From positions 1-64,000 of the forward strand of contig JAKCPI010008029.1 of the NCBI GenBank assembly GCA_023213315.1: DNA of 64,000 nt. Direction: 5' to 3'. The translations under genes were made by a program, and so were the position numbers. Source of the stretch: Euborellia annulipes (Eukaryota; Arthropoda; Insecta; Dermaptera; Anisolabididae). The notes beneath the pieces are model-generated. The model was given only the letters and a program-made list of their open reading frames with translations, did no database searches and was not told where the DNA came from. This document shows positions 55,201 to 56,850 of this stretch, piece after piece; the stretch's first letter is position 1, and every line of letters starts with the position of its first letter.

Positions 55201-56156
55201 CATCGACTTGTGACGAAATTCCTTTCTATCCTAACGGTCAATGCCATGAAATTTTGAGACGTATTGTTTGTTTACCCGAAAATCACGTGGGTCTGTCAAC
55301 CATGTTGCCGTCTATGACCGGGGAGTATCGTGTTATATACTGTATATTGGCTGGAAAGTAAAATTCAACCTTAAACAGAAGGCTTTTTTCCAGTGCTGGA
55401 TTACTCATTAGGCGGAGAAGACGATCGCCTATGGACCCCGCGCTTTTTAGGGGCCCCGTGACATTAGAATTTTAAGAAATATTTTTCGGCATACCGGAAT
55501 TTAAAAAAAAATAAAGGTAAAATGGTATCCATGGCTGGACGGAAAATTTTCCGCAGGACGGCAACAATTTCGACTTGCTAAAAAAAAGATAAAAATTTTC
55601 CACGGGAGGTGAAAAAATGTTCCACAGGGCGGAAAACAAAATTTTGAAAAAAAAAAATTTTTCGGAGGGCGGAAAAAGATTTCTATATACGGCCCCTGGT
55701 AAAATTTTTAGCTGACAGGGTCCCGAAATTTCGACTGCCTAAGAGCTTCCATGTTGCTTAATCCGGCACTGCTTTTTTCATCTGGTGTATCTGCAGGGGC
55801 GGCTCAAGATGAAGATATTGGGTAGGCAACTTTCCGGGGTGTTAAAGTTATTGTTTTGTGAAATACTTTTGCGTTTACTTACACAGAAAAGTATGAATTT
55901 TTTAACTCAAACAGTGGATATAAATTAAATAACTATTAAAATTGAACTCTGTTGTATCTTATGCCAAAACCGACATTATTGTTGGGTAGGCAGTTGCCTA
56001 CCCTGCCTACCCGCTAAAGCCGCCCCTGTGTATCTGAATTACTGGCTTGAAAAATTTCTCTTAAATTATTTTATTATTTTTTTTTTAGATGCAGAAGCAC
56101 GGGAGAAGCTACAAGCAGCAGCTTCAGCAACAGAAAATAAACAGACTGAGGAATAA
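2440..56156 (+). CDS. Pde1c: PDE1-type Ca2+/calmodulin-dependent phosphodiesterase (3' eleven exons)
   Basis: The joined exons (2440-2617, 26074-26187, 46331-46583, 47688-47804, 48009-48149, 48340-48509, 49778-49939, 50015-50217, 51787-51918, 51994-52080, 56089-56156) give 540 residues and a TAA stop; all junctions keep frame. The family hydrolyses cAMP and cGMP in the cytosol under Ca2+/calmodulin control. Numbering from the first visible residue, the calmodulin-binding/inhibitory region is near 58-97 (LRYLLRQLERGEV, NYAARVLEAVFIDET). The catalytic domain follows: HNNLH with His245 (predicted general acid) and His249, HDFEHTGTTN with His285-Asp286 (metal ligands) and CCDISHP with Asp393 (metal ligand). 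SQIGF carries the purine-binding glutamine at 444. No key residue is missing. The start codon and first exons lie outside the window. Family assignment is very sure; the symbol follows the fly orthologue from memory. Confidence 0.96.
3590..3797 (+). repeat. R1 repeat, 3' end only
   Basis: This is a 5'-truncated copy of the unclassified R1 family. It begins at the TTTTTCAGTTTTTTTCGATT region and ends with half of the family's terminal palindrome (GAAAGTTGTGTGCTGTGCGA then CACACCAGATTT). Full copies are described at 17240 and 40005. Confidence 0.7.
5164..5300. repeat. Small fold-back repeat
   Basis: About 45-bp inverted arms face each other: the left arm reads AATACTAACTGAGGGTTTG, then TTATTTACATGC and GGCTAACTTC. 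The right arm is the reverse complement (GAAGTTAGCCATGCATG, then AAATAACACC and ATAGTTAGTG). Related fragments follow at 5345-5425 (GCGAAGTTAG). No coding content is seen. Confidence 0.65.
5960..5993. repeat. Poly-T tract
   Basis: An uninterrupted run of T of more than 30 bases, one of many homopolymer tracts in this intron. It may be the poly-A tail of a degraded minus-strand retroelement; no element body is recognisable beside it. Confidence 0.8.
6950..7022 (+). repeat. tRNA-like sequence, probably SINE head or tRNA pseudogene
   Basis: It is 73 nt long. The 7-bp acceptor stem pairs GTGATCT (6950-6956) with AGATCAT (7015-7021). The T arm is perfect (CTGGG, loop TTCGATT, CCCAG) and contains an exact pol III B box (GGTTCGATTCC). 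The anticodon stem AGCCT/AGGCT closes an 11-nt loop instead of 7, the D stem is only 3 bp and the two bases normally between acceptor and D stems are missing. It is therefore unlikely to be a working tRNA. The sequence after it (GGCCTCGCCAATAAATAACC) suggests a SINE body. Confidence 0.5.
8063..8517. mobile_element. PIF/Harbinger-like MITE with TAA duplication
   Basis: Terminal inverted repeats of about 60 bp: AGGCGGCTACACACGTAAA at the left and its complement GTGTGTAGCCGCCT at the right, with GCACATGCAT and TGTACAAGC conserved inside both. TAA occurs directly on both sides (8060-8062 and 8518-8520), the TWA-type 3-bp duplication of PIF/Harbinger elements. The 455-bp element has no coding capacity. 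It lies inside or beside a diverged copy of the ACCACGAGYTACC repeat (8040-8060). Confidence 0.8.
11225..11715 (+). repeat. R1 repeat, nearly full copy without terminal palindrome
   Basis: It shares the R1 landmarks in order: GATTTTGATAGATTCACAC, GTGGTTTTCGCAACATG, TTGTCTGTCTGTGAAC, AAAATATCTCAAGAG, GGGACGTGACACGAAGC, then the CTCAAAATTCGCTC region and TTGCCAACAAATATTTTC. It then runs into a fragment of SINE family B (GGCTTAAATAAGAATGCCTGG). The long minus-strand open frame here is incidental. Confidence 0.75.
13830..14045 (-). mobile_element. SINE family B, minus strand
   Basis: Read on the minus strand it begins with a tRNA-like head (GTTTGTGAGGTTGCG then the B-box-like GGGTTCGGACCCC). The family body follows: TTATTTAAGCCATTTG, AATGGCTTAAATAAG, CCTGGACCCCAATAG, CGAGTATCGTTTAAAG. 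Other copies are at 39490 (+), 39750 (-), 52650 (+) and 53460 (-). Confidence 0.7.
14325..14535 (+). mobile_element. SINE-like family C, plus strand
   Basis: Same family as the copies at 18161-18434 (-) and 63868-64000 (+). Landmarks: GGGGCCCACATCTTGTGGGT, ATGGCGACCACGAGCTACC, GCTGGGACTGGCAG, a variable middle, CCCGCACTGCGGGAATAAAG and an AAGAAGAAGAAG tail. I do not find a good pol III B box, so its RNA ancestor is unknown. Confidence 0.7.
15480..16260. repeat. Unassigned dispersed repeat with inverted segments
   Basis: Short phrases recur on both strands: GGTTAGCATC, GTCAGCAAACATT and AATCAGCAATTAA on the left, and TTGCTGACTGATT, AATTGCTGATC and GCTGGCAAAATTC on the right. Between them are imperfect inverted matches around CTTCGAA. 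It resembles a decayed fold-back element. I recognise no coding sequence or family. Confidence 0.35.
17240..17945 (-). repeat. R1 repeat, full copy, minus strand
   Basis: An unclassified family seen at least six times here. On the minus strand it starts with an AGAGAAAGTATTGGATTCATG head, continues GTCAAAAATTCGATGTCGAG and CGCGACATGGTCTGTCTGTG, has a GGGTG/CTGTG simple-repeat segment (CCCA repeats at 17741-17795 on +), and then an AT-rich body. It ends in a palindrome of about 85 bp (17255-17340): TCTGGTGTGACTGGCGCACA, ACAACTTTC, a short loop, GAAAGTTGTGT and GCACCAGATT. No open frame is shared between copies, so it is probably non-autonomous. I cannot place it in a class. Confidence 0.75.
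17741..17795. repeat. CCCA/CACA simple repeat
   Basis: Tandem ACCC units with CACA interruptions, about 55 bp, expanded inside the R1 copy at the position where other copies read CTGTCTGTCTGTG on the opposite strand. Confidence 0.9.
18146..18449 (-). mobile_element. SINE-like family C with 15-bp target duplication
   Basis: The element (18161-18434, minus) is flanked by exact 15-bp direct repeats GGCAATGCCACACTC at 18146-18160 and 18435-18449. Its 3' end on the minus strand is a GAA-rich tail (TTCTTCTTCTTC on +). The 5' region carries GGGGCCCACATCTTGTGGGT and GGCGACCACGAGCTACC. Long target duplication plus simple tail means retroposition by LINE machinery. The duplication is perfect, so the insertion is fairly young. 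Confidence 0.85.
18901..19595 (-). pseudogene. 5'-truncated LINE: reverse transcriptase C-terminal part
   Basis: An open minus-strand frame covers the C-terminal end of a non-LTR retrotransposon polyprotein (stop near 19025). Recognisable stretches are HVEATVNRSLQQLGFIKRT, AVYFLLVRPILMYASSVW, RLENVQHKFFRMVAPRLGL and DIKFLHKLIEGLVDCP, the thumb/C-terminal region found in Jockey/CR1-like elements. A 3' UTR of about 100 bp follows and ends in a TAAA-type microsatellite (18902-18922 on +), a common LINE tail. The fingers and palm with the YxDD motif are absent; homology begins abruptly near 19590, so this is a dead 5'-truncated copy, although the remaining frame is uninterrupted. The exact clade needs a protein search. 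Confidence 0.85.
20417..20715. mobile_element. hAT-type MITE, duplication CTCTGTAG
   Basis: 299 bp, flanked by exact 8-bp repeats CTCTGTAG (20409-20416 and 20716-20723). The ends are inverted (TAGGAACCGACCGAA / TTTCGGTCGGACCCTA) and subterminal CCGAATATTCGGTTTCGG is repeated on both sides. The interior has no coding capacity. Confidence 0.88.
21818..22696. mobile_element. hAT-type element, duplication GGTATCGG (inner of nested pair)
   Basis: Ends TAGGGATGAAACGATACC and CGTTTCATCCCTA, flanked by exact GGTATCGG (21810-21817 and 22697-22704). The target is the family's own GTATCG-rich subterminal sequence. It carries inside it a hammerhead-like fold-back (about 21990-22330). Confidence 0.88.
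21990..22330. mobile_element. Fold-back with two hammerhead-like motifs
   Basis: Inverted arms (GCCAGGAGATTAAATAAA / TTTATTTAATCTCCTGGC) enclose a minus-strand motif at 22058-22103 and a plus-strand motif at 22209-22252. The plus one reads CTGATGA, A, GGTTGGGATTTGCGACC, GAA, ATGCC, GGCAAAT, with GCC/GGC as helix I. The palindrome between GAA and the return strand is damaged (ATGC rather than ACGT). The minus copy has ACGTC intact but a mutated CTGATGA box. It sits inside the inner hAT element, so it is younger than that insertion. Confidence 0.6.
23661..23877. repeat. Inverted repeat, about 58-bp arms
   Basis: The left arm TACCATCTATTGCAATAGTA...GCAGCCCAAATGG (23661-23716) is nearly perfectly complementary to the right arm CCATTTGGGCTGCC...TTGCAATAGATGGTA (23818-23876). 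Spacer about 100 bp. No family recognised. Confidence 0.75.
24326..25312. repeat. 144-bp tandem repeat, seven units
   Basis: ACTTCCCGATG starts units at 24326, 24471, 24615, 24759, 24903, 25047 and 25191, so the period is 144 bp (first interval 145). Each unit contains GGGCTAGAGGTGTGAAATG, GAGTCATTTTTGATGACGC and CAAACTAATGTGGTAC. Internal units are almost identical. Most variation is GTG/GCA in the CCCTTCGTGAATTAATG phrase and CAC/CAA after GATGACG. The last unit decays after 25300 into a related single-copy tail (to about 25435). Confidence 0.95.
25478..25788. repeat. Perfect long hairpin: 145-bp arms, 21-bp loop
   Basis: The left arm 25478-25622 and the right arm 25644-25788 are reverse complements with no mismatch that I can find. 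The stem apex is GC-rich (GCGTGGGGCGC / GCGCCCCACGC) and the base is A/T-rich. The loop is GAGCCTCGGAATCACTTCGAA. It starts about 40 bp after the last recognisable piece of the 144-bp array and ends about 285 bp before PDE1 exon B, so a transcript through this intron would contain a double-stranded RNA of about 145 bp. Confidence 0.95.
26074..26187 (+). CDS. Pde1c: PDE1 coding exon B (calmodulin-binding/inhibitory segment)
   Basis: Acceptor TTTTTACAG, donor GTAAGA. The first base completes Arg, 37 full codons follow, and AA is left for a split Lys. It encodes LRYLLRQLERGEVSAELLQK and NYAARVLEAVFIDET, which matches the conserved PDE1 N-terminal block: basic amphipathic calmodulin-binding segment, then the inhibitory helix. 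It lies alone between two introns of more than 20 kb, so it may be an alternatively used regulatory exon; the sequence does not show alternative splicing directly. Confidence 0.95.
26750..27216. mobile_element. MITE-like element with about 80-bp inverted ends
   Basis: The left end TGTCCACCAAAGAACTTACT...AACAAAGATTGA..GAATGAA is matched in inverse by the right end (TTCATTCTTCACCAGATCTT...GTCCTTTGGTGGACA). Length about 467 bp, no coding frame, no clear target duplication, so the superfamily is uncertain. Confidence 0.75.
28684..28858. repeat. Fold-back with decayed half hammerhead motif
   Basis: Inverted arms (ATTATTGGAGTTTTTAATTA and AATAACAAATGTGGTC with their complements) flank CAACGTTTC, which reads GAAACGTTG on the minus strand. 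That resembles the 3' half of the hammerhead-like motifs elsewhere, but no CTGANGA box is present. Confidence 0.5.
29352..30708. mobile_element. pogo/Tigger-like TA element, non-autonomous
   Basis: The ends CAGTAGAGTCTTGCTAGTCC and GGATTAGCAAGACTCTACTA are inverted and flanked by TA on both sides. The GATTA(T)CC(G)GA-type terminus is typical of pogo/Tigger elements. Within the 1357 bp no transposase frame survives. A tRNA-derived SINE fragment is inserted at about 29780-29930. The interior (29985-30560) is shared with a second, partial copy at 52795-53445. Confidence 0.8.
29780..29930 (-). mobile_element. SINE family A, minus strand
   Basis: On the minus strand: a tRNA-like head with a B-box-like AGAGTTCGCACTCG, then the family body ATTTATTTCAATTAAATTTA, GGTCCAAATGGCCTAGGATA and CCGAAAGAGATCTT. 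Same body as the copy at 33640-33790. Confidence 0.6.
31566..32073. mobile_element. hAT-type MITE, duplication CTCTACAG
   Basis: 508 bp with ends CAGGGGTGGGCAAAAGCCGG and TTTGCCCACCCCTG, flanked by exact CTCTACAG (31558-31565 and 32074-32081). The end sequence is the classic hAT form. Removing it restores the palindrome arm of the host element. No coding frame. Confidence 0.93.
32182..32352 (-). mobile_element. Hammerhead-like short element (first of two)
   Basis: Flanked by CTATGTTCTTA at 32171-32181 and 32353-32363. On the minus strand the motif (32294-32338) reads CACTT, CTGATGA, T, GACAA-GGAA-TTGTC, GAA, ATACGTAT (palindrome), C, AAGTG. Helix I is CACTT/AAGTG and the predicted cut follows AUC. 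Downstream on the minus strand is an AT-rich stretch and a tail (CAACGAGAACC...GAAAGTTTAAA) shared with the element at 38076-38333. Confidence 0.65.
32364..32630 (+). mobile_element. Hammerhead-like fold-back element (second of two)
   Basis: Bounded by the shared CTATGTTCTTA (32353-32363) and a third copy (32631-32641). Inverted arms (ATTTATTTCATTTATTTAAT and complement) surround a minus half motif (GAAACGTCAGCC, 32431-32445) and a plus motif at 32486-32526: CTGAAGA, T, GGTCTCG-AC-CGAGACC, GAA, ACTTC, AGCC. It ends with a CCTGATACA...ATCCAGCTAT tail resembling those at 37680 and 54785. Confidence 0.6.
33050..33470 (+). other. GC-rich island ending in ATT microsatellite
   Basis: About 350 bp of distinctly GC- and CpG-rich sequence in AT-rich surroundings, ending in TTATTATTATTATTATTGAC. 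Overlapping open frames exist on + (33177-33566, 33214-33402) and on -. One + frame reads AVFAGEPITGRSAGWSFAYV. I recognise no protein. A simple-repeat 3' tail after unusual composition suggests the 3' end of a truncated LINE or a SINE from a GC-rich source. It could also be a conserved regulatory island. Confidence 0.35.
33640..33790 (+). mobile_element. SINE family A, plus strand
   Basis: The tRNA-like head has an A-box-like CGCTCAGAGGTAGAGC, GCTTCTGATGCC and a B-box-like GGGTTCGGATTCC (one extra base), reminiscent of a tRNA-Arg/Lys. The body AATTTATTTCAATTGAAATA, GGGACGAGGTCTAAATGG, CCTCAGATGCC follows. The acceptor stem does not close, so it is not a functional tRNA. Confidence 0.65.
33790..33911 (-). 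mobile_element. tRNA-like SINE, minus strand, tail to tail with family A
   Basis: On the minus strand: CGGACCTTGGTTTAGTGGTT (exact A box TGGTTTAGTGG), AAAGCTGGCCATTTG, GGGTTCGTAACCCGGGAT (B box with one change), then AGAGTTGAAAAGCCGAAAAA. It faces the plus-strand SINE, producing an inverted pair of pol III-like heads. Confidence 0.6.
37512..37714 (+). mobile_element. Hammerhead-like fold-back, 12-bp duplication
   Basis: 203 bp, flanked by ACAACTTTTAAA at 37500-37511 and 37715-37726. The left part is an inverted partial copy (GGAATAAAGAAAAGAGCG... CGTTTATTTCG). The right part has the motif at 37593-37628: CTGAGGA, T, GGTC-GTGTATCT-GACC, GAA, ACGT (palindrome), C, AGCTTGAA, followed by the arm and a unique tail CTACAAGATCTACTCAGCTA. 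Helix I is imperfect (TTCAGC/AGCTTGAA). Confidence 0.65.
38076..38333 (-). mobile_element. Hammerhead-like fold-back, 11-bp duplication
   Basis: 258 bp, flanked by TTATTTAAAAG (38065-38075 and 38334-38344). Two motifs: minus at 38170-38215 (palindrome ATACGTAT and C intact, CTGATGA mutated to CCGATAA) and plus at 38225-38272 (CACTT, CTGATGA, T, GACAA-GCAA-TTGTC, GAA, ATACGTAA, C, AAGTG). Each strand carries a different defect. The tail TTTTAAACTTTCTGCCGC at the left end matches the 32182 element. Confidence 0.65.
39490..39682 (+). mobile_element. SINE family B, full copy with AAT tail
   Basis: The tRNA-like head has an exact A box TGGTGTAGAGG and a near B box GGTTCGGACCC, then TTATTTAAGCC, AGATGGCTTAAATAAGAATG and CCTGGACCCC, ending in AATAATAATAATAATAAT (39661-39680). 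It is the most complete member of the family here. Confidence 0.8.
39750..39905 (-). mobile_element. SINE family B, minus strand, degraded
   Basis: Minus-strand match to the family body: GCGCGGGTTCGG (B box region), TATTTAAATCATTTGG, GTGCCTGGACCCTC and GTATCGTTTAAAGTC, ending in GCCGAAAAAAGTG. It lies about 70 bp from the plus-strand copy. Confidence 0.6.
40005..40608 (+). repeat. R1 repeat, full-length copy
   Basis: Begins ATATAGAGAGAAAGTATTGG, continues ATTCGATTTCGAAATTTTG, CGCGACATGGTCTGTCTG, GGGACGTGACACGAAGC and GTTGCCATGATAACAAAAG, and ends with the terminal palindrome (40528-40603): AAATCTGGTGTGAAAG... AGTCACACCAGATTTT, stem CACAAC.../...GTTGTG. No open frame is shared with the other copies. 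Confidence 0.8.
41072..41395. mobile_element. TIR element enclosing a tRNA-like sequence, copy 1
   Basis: Inverted ends of about 60 bp: ATATAATTAGATATTAC... GTGTGCCGCCGGGAGT (41072-41131) and ACTCCCGGCGGCACACCC... GTAATATCTAATTATAT (41261-41320). The right arm is also the 3' half of a tRNA-like sequence (41206-41275) with exact pol III boxes, A TGGTCTAGTGG and B GGTTCGACTCC, and an anticodon-arm-like ACTGA-GCGCAAA-TCGGT (GCA at the anticodon position). The conserved flank AAATCTCCGTTTCGC...CTTATTTA to 41395 is shared with copy 2, so the mobile or duplicated unit is longer than the inverted part. Confidence 0.65.
43018..43563. mobile_element. pogo/Tigger-like MITE
   Basis: Ends CAGTCGACTCTGGATAATTC and CGTATTATCGAGAGTCCACCG, with subterminal GATAATTCGAA copies in both orientations; TA lies next to both ends. 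Length about 546 bp, no transposase frame. Confidence 0.78.
44985..45065 (-). repeat. Degraded tRNA-like SINE fragment
   Basis: On the minus strand: GTTGGTGTGATTGAGGTG, CACCGATGGGTATGCTGG and the B-box-like GAGTTCGATTTG. It resembles the tRNA-like head at 6950 but is too degraded to fold. Confidence 0.4.
45149..45571. mobile_element. TIR element with two opposed tRNA-like sequences, copy 2
   Basis: Same ends as the copy at 41072, but here the left arm extends through the whole tRNA-like unit (minus strand, B box GGTTCAACTCC, boxes near 45200-45255). A second one lies on the plus strand (45390-45462) with exact A (TGGTCTAGTGG) and B (GGTTCGACTCC) boxes. The spacer (45260-45385) contains the GGAATGGACCCGGATTTGG phrase also found, inverted, in copy 1. 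The downstream flank to 45571 is shared. Confidence 0.65.
46190..46225. repeat. CT-rich simple repeat upstream of PDE1 exon C
   Basis: Tandem CT units about 110-140 bp before the exon C acceptor. The acceptor itself (GGGGGACAG) has a poor local pyrimidine tract, so this tract could assist splicing; that is inference only. Confidence 0.7.
46331..46583 (+). CDS. Pde1c: PDE1 coding exon C (regulatory-to-catalytic linker)
   Basis: 253 bp: the first base completes Lys, then 84 codons. The protein reads RLSPEEDDELSEVQPDAVPP, EVREWLASTFTRQMATSRRK, DEKPKFRSVAHAIRAGIFVD, RIYRR and PPEVVKVLK, almost word for word the arthropod PDE1 block. The basic TSRRKADEKPKFR stretch matches the second calmodulin-binding/regulatory segment of mammalian PDE1. 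The exon is strikingly GC-richer than its flanks. The donor is GTCATC, a weak match, but the protein requires splicing after VLK. Confidence 0.96.
47270..47590. mobile_element. Hammerhead-like fold-back element
   Basis: Inverted arms (GGAGTTTTATTTGGTTTATG / complement, plus AATTTTATTAATTTATTAAT outer arms) enclose a minus motif (47350-47391) and a plus motif (47485-47524). The minus motif is intact: GGTT, CTGATGA, T, GATGTT-TT-AACATC, GAA, ATGTACAT (palindrome), A, AACC, with helix I GGTT/AACC. The plus motif has the same core with damaged helix I. It lies within the 1.1-kb intron between exons C and D. Confidence 0.65.
47688..47804 (+). CDS. Pde1c: PDE1 coding exon D
   Basis: 117 bp, phase 0 at both ends, acceptor TTTACAG, donor GTAAAT. 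It encodes TLDEWTFDVFALGDASNAQP and VKYMGYDLLNRYGIIHKFK, the first helices of the PDE catalytic domain (WTFDVF and the YDLLNRY block are diagnostic for PDE1). Confidence 0.96.
48009..48149 (+). CDS. Pde1c: PDE1 coding exon E (first metal-binding His motif)
   Basis: 141 bp, phase 0, acceptor CCAACAG, donor GTAAGT. 47 residues including NPYHNNLHAADVAQTVHYML. The first His of HNNLH is the predicted catalytic acid and the second a metal-site residue; both are present. It is separated from exons D and F by introns of 204 and 190 bp. Confidence 0.97.
48340..48509 (+). CDS. Pde1c: PDE1 coding exon F (HD motif)
   Basis: 170 bp encoding NWLTDLEIFATLVAAIIHDF, EHTGTTNNFHVMSGSATAML and YNDRAVLENHHIAAAF plus AG of a split Arg. 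HDFEHTGTTN is the PDEase signature with the His-Asp metal ligands intact. The donor is AG|GTCACA, lacking the usual purine at +3 and G at +5. The frame stays open 46 codons past it (stop near 48646), so failure to splice would give a truncated protein without the Asp of CCDISH. Confidence 0.97.
49166..49427. mobile_element. hAT-type MITE, duplication GACCGACC
   Basis: 262 bp, ends CAAGGGCGGATCCAG / CTGTATCTGCCCTTG, flanked by exact GACCGACC (49158-49165 and 49428-49435). It carries inside it a degraded piece of the R1 terminal palindrome (GGTGTGACTGGTCGCACAG). It sits in the 1268-bp intron between exons F and G. Confidence 0.88.
49778..49939 (+). CDS. Pde1c: PDE1 coding exon G
   Basis: 162 bp; the first base completes Arg, the last two (TC) start Ser. 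It encodes VMREDECNILQNLSRDEYRE, FRSLVIDMVLATDMSFHFQQ and LKNMRHLVTMAEP, corresponding to the MVLxTDMxxHFQQ helix of the catalytic domain. Acceptor TTTATAG, donor GTAAGT. Confidence 0.96.
50015..50217 (+). CDS. Pde1c: PDE1 coding exon H (second metal-site Asp, Gln pocket)
   Basis: 203 bp. It encodes FDKSKALSLVLHCCDISHPA, KHWDVHHRWTALLLEEFFRQ, GDLERDLGLPFSPLCDRNNT and LVAESQI, plus G of a split Gly. Asp in CCDISH is the second metal ligand, GLPFSPLCDR lines the active site and the Gln of SQIGF is the conserved purine-binding glutamine. Intron before it is only 75 bp; donor GTTAGT. Confidence 0.97.
50790..51219. mobile_element. hAT-type MITE, duplication GAGAGAAA
   Basis: 430 bp, ends CAGTAGCGTATCCAGGTGGG / AAAGGCTAGTTACGCCGCTG, flanked by exact GAGAGAAA (50782-50789 and 51220-51227). 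Inside are inverted C-rich blocks and CGACTTTTTGCC-like repeats. It is inserted in the head of a truncated R1 copy: joining 50789 to 51228 restores the family start (AGAGAGAAAGTATTG). Confidence 0.88.
51787..51918 (+). CDS. Pde1c: PDE1 coding exon I
   Basis: 132 bp; GT completes Gly, then FIEFIVEPSLAVCSDMLEAV, LAPILKPSSTTSSQDASTTE and DKN, plus G. FIEFIVEPS closes the catalytic pocket (Phe after SQIG is the expected purine-clamp residue). The Ser/Thr-rich segment after LAPIL is the start of the variable C-terminus. Acceptor TTTTTTCAG, donor GTGAGT. Confidence 0.95.
51994..52080 (+). CDS. Pde1c: PDE1 coding exon J
   Basis: 87 bp; completes Gly, then STDTFKIKKPWTACLIENKS and IWKEQATR, plus G. 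The sense resembles the KSFKxxWxxxIxxNKxxWKE segment near the PDE1 C-terminus. Intron before it is 75 bp; donor GTAAGT. Confidence 0.93.
52650..52762 (+). mobile_element. SINE family B fragment, plus strand
   Basis: Body of the family without the tRNA-like head: CCATTTGTATACCAAATGGC, TTAAATAAAAATGCCTGGAC, CGAGTATCGTTTAAAGTC, TTAAATGGCC. Confidence 0.65.
52795..53445. mobile_element. Partial pogo/Tigger-like interior, copy 2
   Basis: Co-linear with 29985-30560: GGGGTTGAAAAATTGAAAAA, GGCCTTGGAATATTCCAAAT, GCAGGCGCTGCTCTTTTT, GTGTTTAAAGTGAATC, CTTATTAAAGGTAATTA. Neither terminal repeat is preserved. Confidence 0.75.
53460..53640 (-). mobile_element. SINE family B, minus strand
   Basis: Minus-strand copy: GAACATCGCGGGTCCGATTT (damaged B box), GGATACCAAATGGCTTAAAT, AAGAATGCCTGGACCTCC and GAAAACACTCTGTGAATG, in the same orientation relation to its pogo/Tigger-like neighbour as SINEs elsewhere in the window. 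Confidence 0.6.
54240..54560 (+). repeat. R1 repeat, 5' part
   Basis: Starts ATAGAGAGAAAGTATTGG, then TCATGTCAAAAATTCGATG, TCGAGATTTTGATGG and later GAGCTACGAGGTTGAAATT, GGCACCCCCCAAAGCGTG. It is cut off where the hammerhead-like fold-back begins. Confidence 0.7.
54570..54825. mobile_element. Hammerhead-like fold-back element
   Basis: Inverted arms CAGGAATGAAAGTTAGAAAA / TTTTCTAACTTTCATTCCTG surround a minus motif (54635-54683: CCGAGGA, T, GGCTTTGAAAAAAAGCC, GAA, ACGT, C, AGCTGTT; helix I AACAGCT/AGCTGTT) and a plus motif (54692-54732). Both have CCGAGGA instead of CTGAGGA, so the conserved U4 is lost, and they probably descend from one already inactive copy. The tail is CCTGATACAAATTCCACC. 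Confidence 0.6.
54826..55083. mobile_element. Decayed hAT-like element
   Basis: The left end (TTTTTCCAAACTGTGAGGCG) and the right end (CGTGGTAACATAAAGTTTGG then AAACCACTGCC) are imperfect inverted repeats of the CAGTGGTTTCCAAACTTT type. At 54857 a CAAGGGCGGATACAGG sequence matches the left end of the 49166 element, suggesting a nested fragment. No target duplication. Confidence 0.45.
55085..55265 (-). pseudogene. mariner transposase fragment
   Basis: The minus strand reads MKTMIKLDELRFELLPHPPY, SPDLAPSA*WLFADMKKML*. That is the block around the third catalytic Asp of mariner transposases (HPPYSPDLAPSD); Asp is replaced and followed by a stop codon. Homology fades upstream near 55260. It is a dead fragment with no terminal repeats nearby. 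Confidence 0.85.
55391..55771. mobile_element. hAT-type MITE, duplication CTTTTTTC
   Basis: 381 bp, ends CAGTGCTGGATTACTCATTA / CTTAATCCGGCACTG, exact flanks CTTTTTTC (55383-55390 and 55772-55779). Inside are repeated ACGGAAAATTTTCCGC-like blocks. It is separated from the next MITE by only 22 bp. Confidence 0.88.
55794..56028. mobile_element. hAT-type MITE, duplication TGTATCTG
   Basis: 235 bp, ends CAGGGGCGGCTCAAGATG / AAAGCCGCCCCTG, exact flanks TGTATCTG (55786-55793 and 56029-56036). Its right end lies 60 bp before the last PDE1 exon, close to where the branch point should be. Confidence 0.9.
56089..56156 (+). CDS. Pde1c: PDE1 last coding exon (K)
   Basis: AT completes Asp, then AEAREKLQAAASATENKQTE, E, and TAA at 56154-56156. 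Acceptor TTTTTTTTAG. The short charged/Ala-rich tail is typical of the divergent PDE1 C-terminus. The join to exon J is in frame and the acceptor is strong, but the tail has little family homology to confirm it. Confidence 0.85.
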
Positions 56157-56850
56157 GCGCTTGATCTTATAAATATATATTATATATAAATAGATTTATA
56201 TTAGAGCTTTGAAAAAAAAATCTTACGTCCAAATGATTTCGAAAAAAAAAAACAAAAATAAACAAACAATACCCAAAATCCATTTCAAGAAATGTTTGAC
56301 CAAATGTTGGATGTTTAAAAGAAAAAAAGAAACCAAACAAAAACTCAAAAAAAAAGTAAAAAAATGAAAAAAAAAAAAATAAAAATAAAAATTCAGAAGA
56401 AAATTATATTTTAGTATAATGTGCATATACATGTATAATATTAATGTACGTATTTATTTATTCAATTATTTATTTATTTATTATTTCTCAATTATTTATA
56501 AAAAAAAAAATTTTTGTTAAACTAATTTTATAACGAATCAGTTATCTAAATTTGTATATATATTTAAAAATGATTTATTTATATACATAACGGAGCACAA
56601 ATATAAATAAACAGGAAATTCTGTTCGTTATTTATGTAGGATATACATAAATTTGTCTATTTACATGTGACGAAGCTGCTGATGGTTAATCTGAATGACG
56701 ACAATTAGTCAATTCTACGTGATATTAACGTGAAGTGCGTCATACTGCTTATCTATGAATTTAAGCATATCGATAACATTTCAAAAATTATTTTCTCATT
56801 CATTTCCGTAAATTCGACAAAAATTCGGATTTTTGTTTAATAAAGCAGGC
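56157..56850 (+). promoter_or_regulatory. Probable PDE1 3' UTR with AU-rich element and polyA signals
   Basis: AT-rich sequence follows the stop codon. 56450-56500 contains overlapping ATTTA pentamers (TATTTATTTATTCAATTATT, ATTTATTTATTATTTC), the form of an AU-rich mRNA-stability element. AATAAA signals occur at 56606 and 56839; either could define the mRNA end. Confidence 0.55.

Larger units (their letters stand above)
52081..56088 (+). other. Last intron, 4,008 bp, packed with repeats
   Basis: From left to right: an AT-rich stretch with a short GC-rich piece (52309-52375), SINE B, a partial pogo/Tigger-like copy, SINE B inverted, about 480 bp of unassigned AT-rich DNA (53650-54130), an R1 fragment, a hammerhead-like fold-back, a decayed hAT-like element, a mariner remnant, and two hAT-type MITEs ending 60 bp before the last exon. 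Confidence 0.85.
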
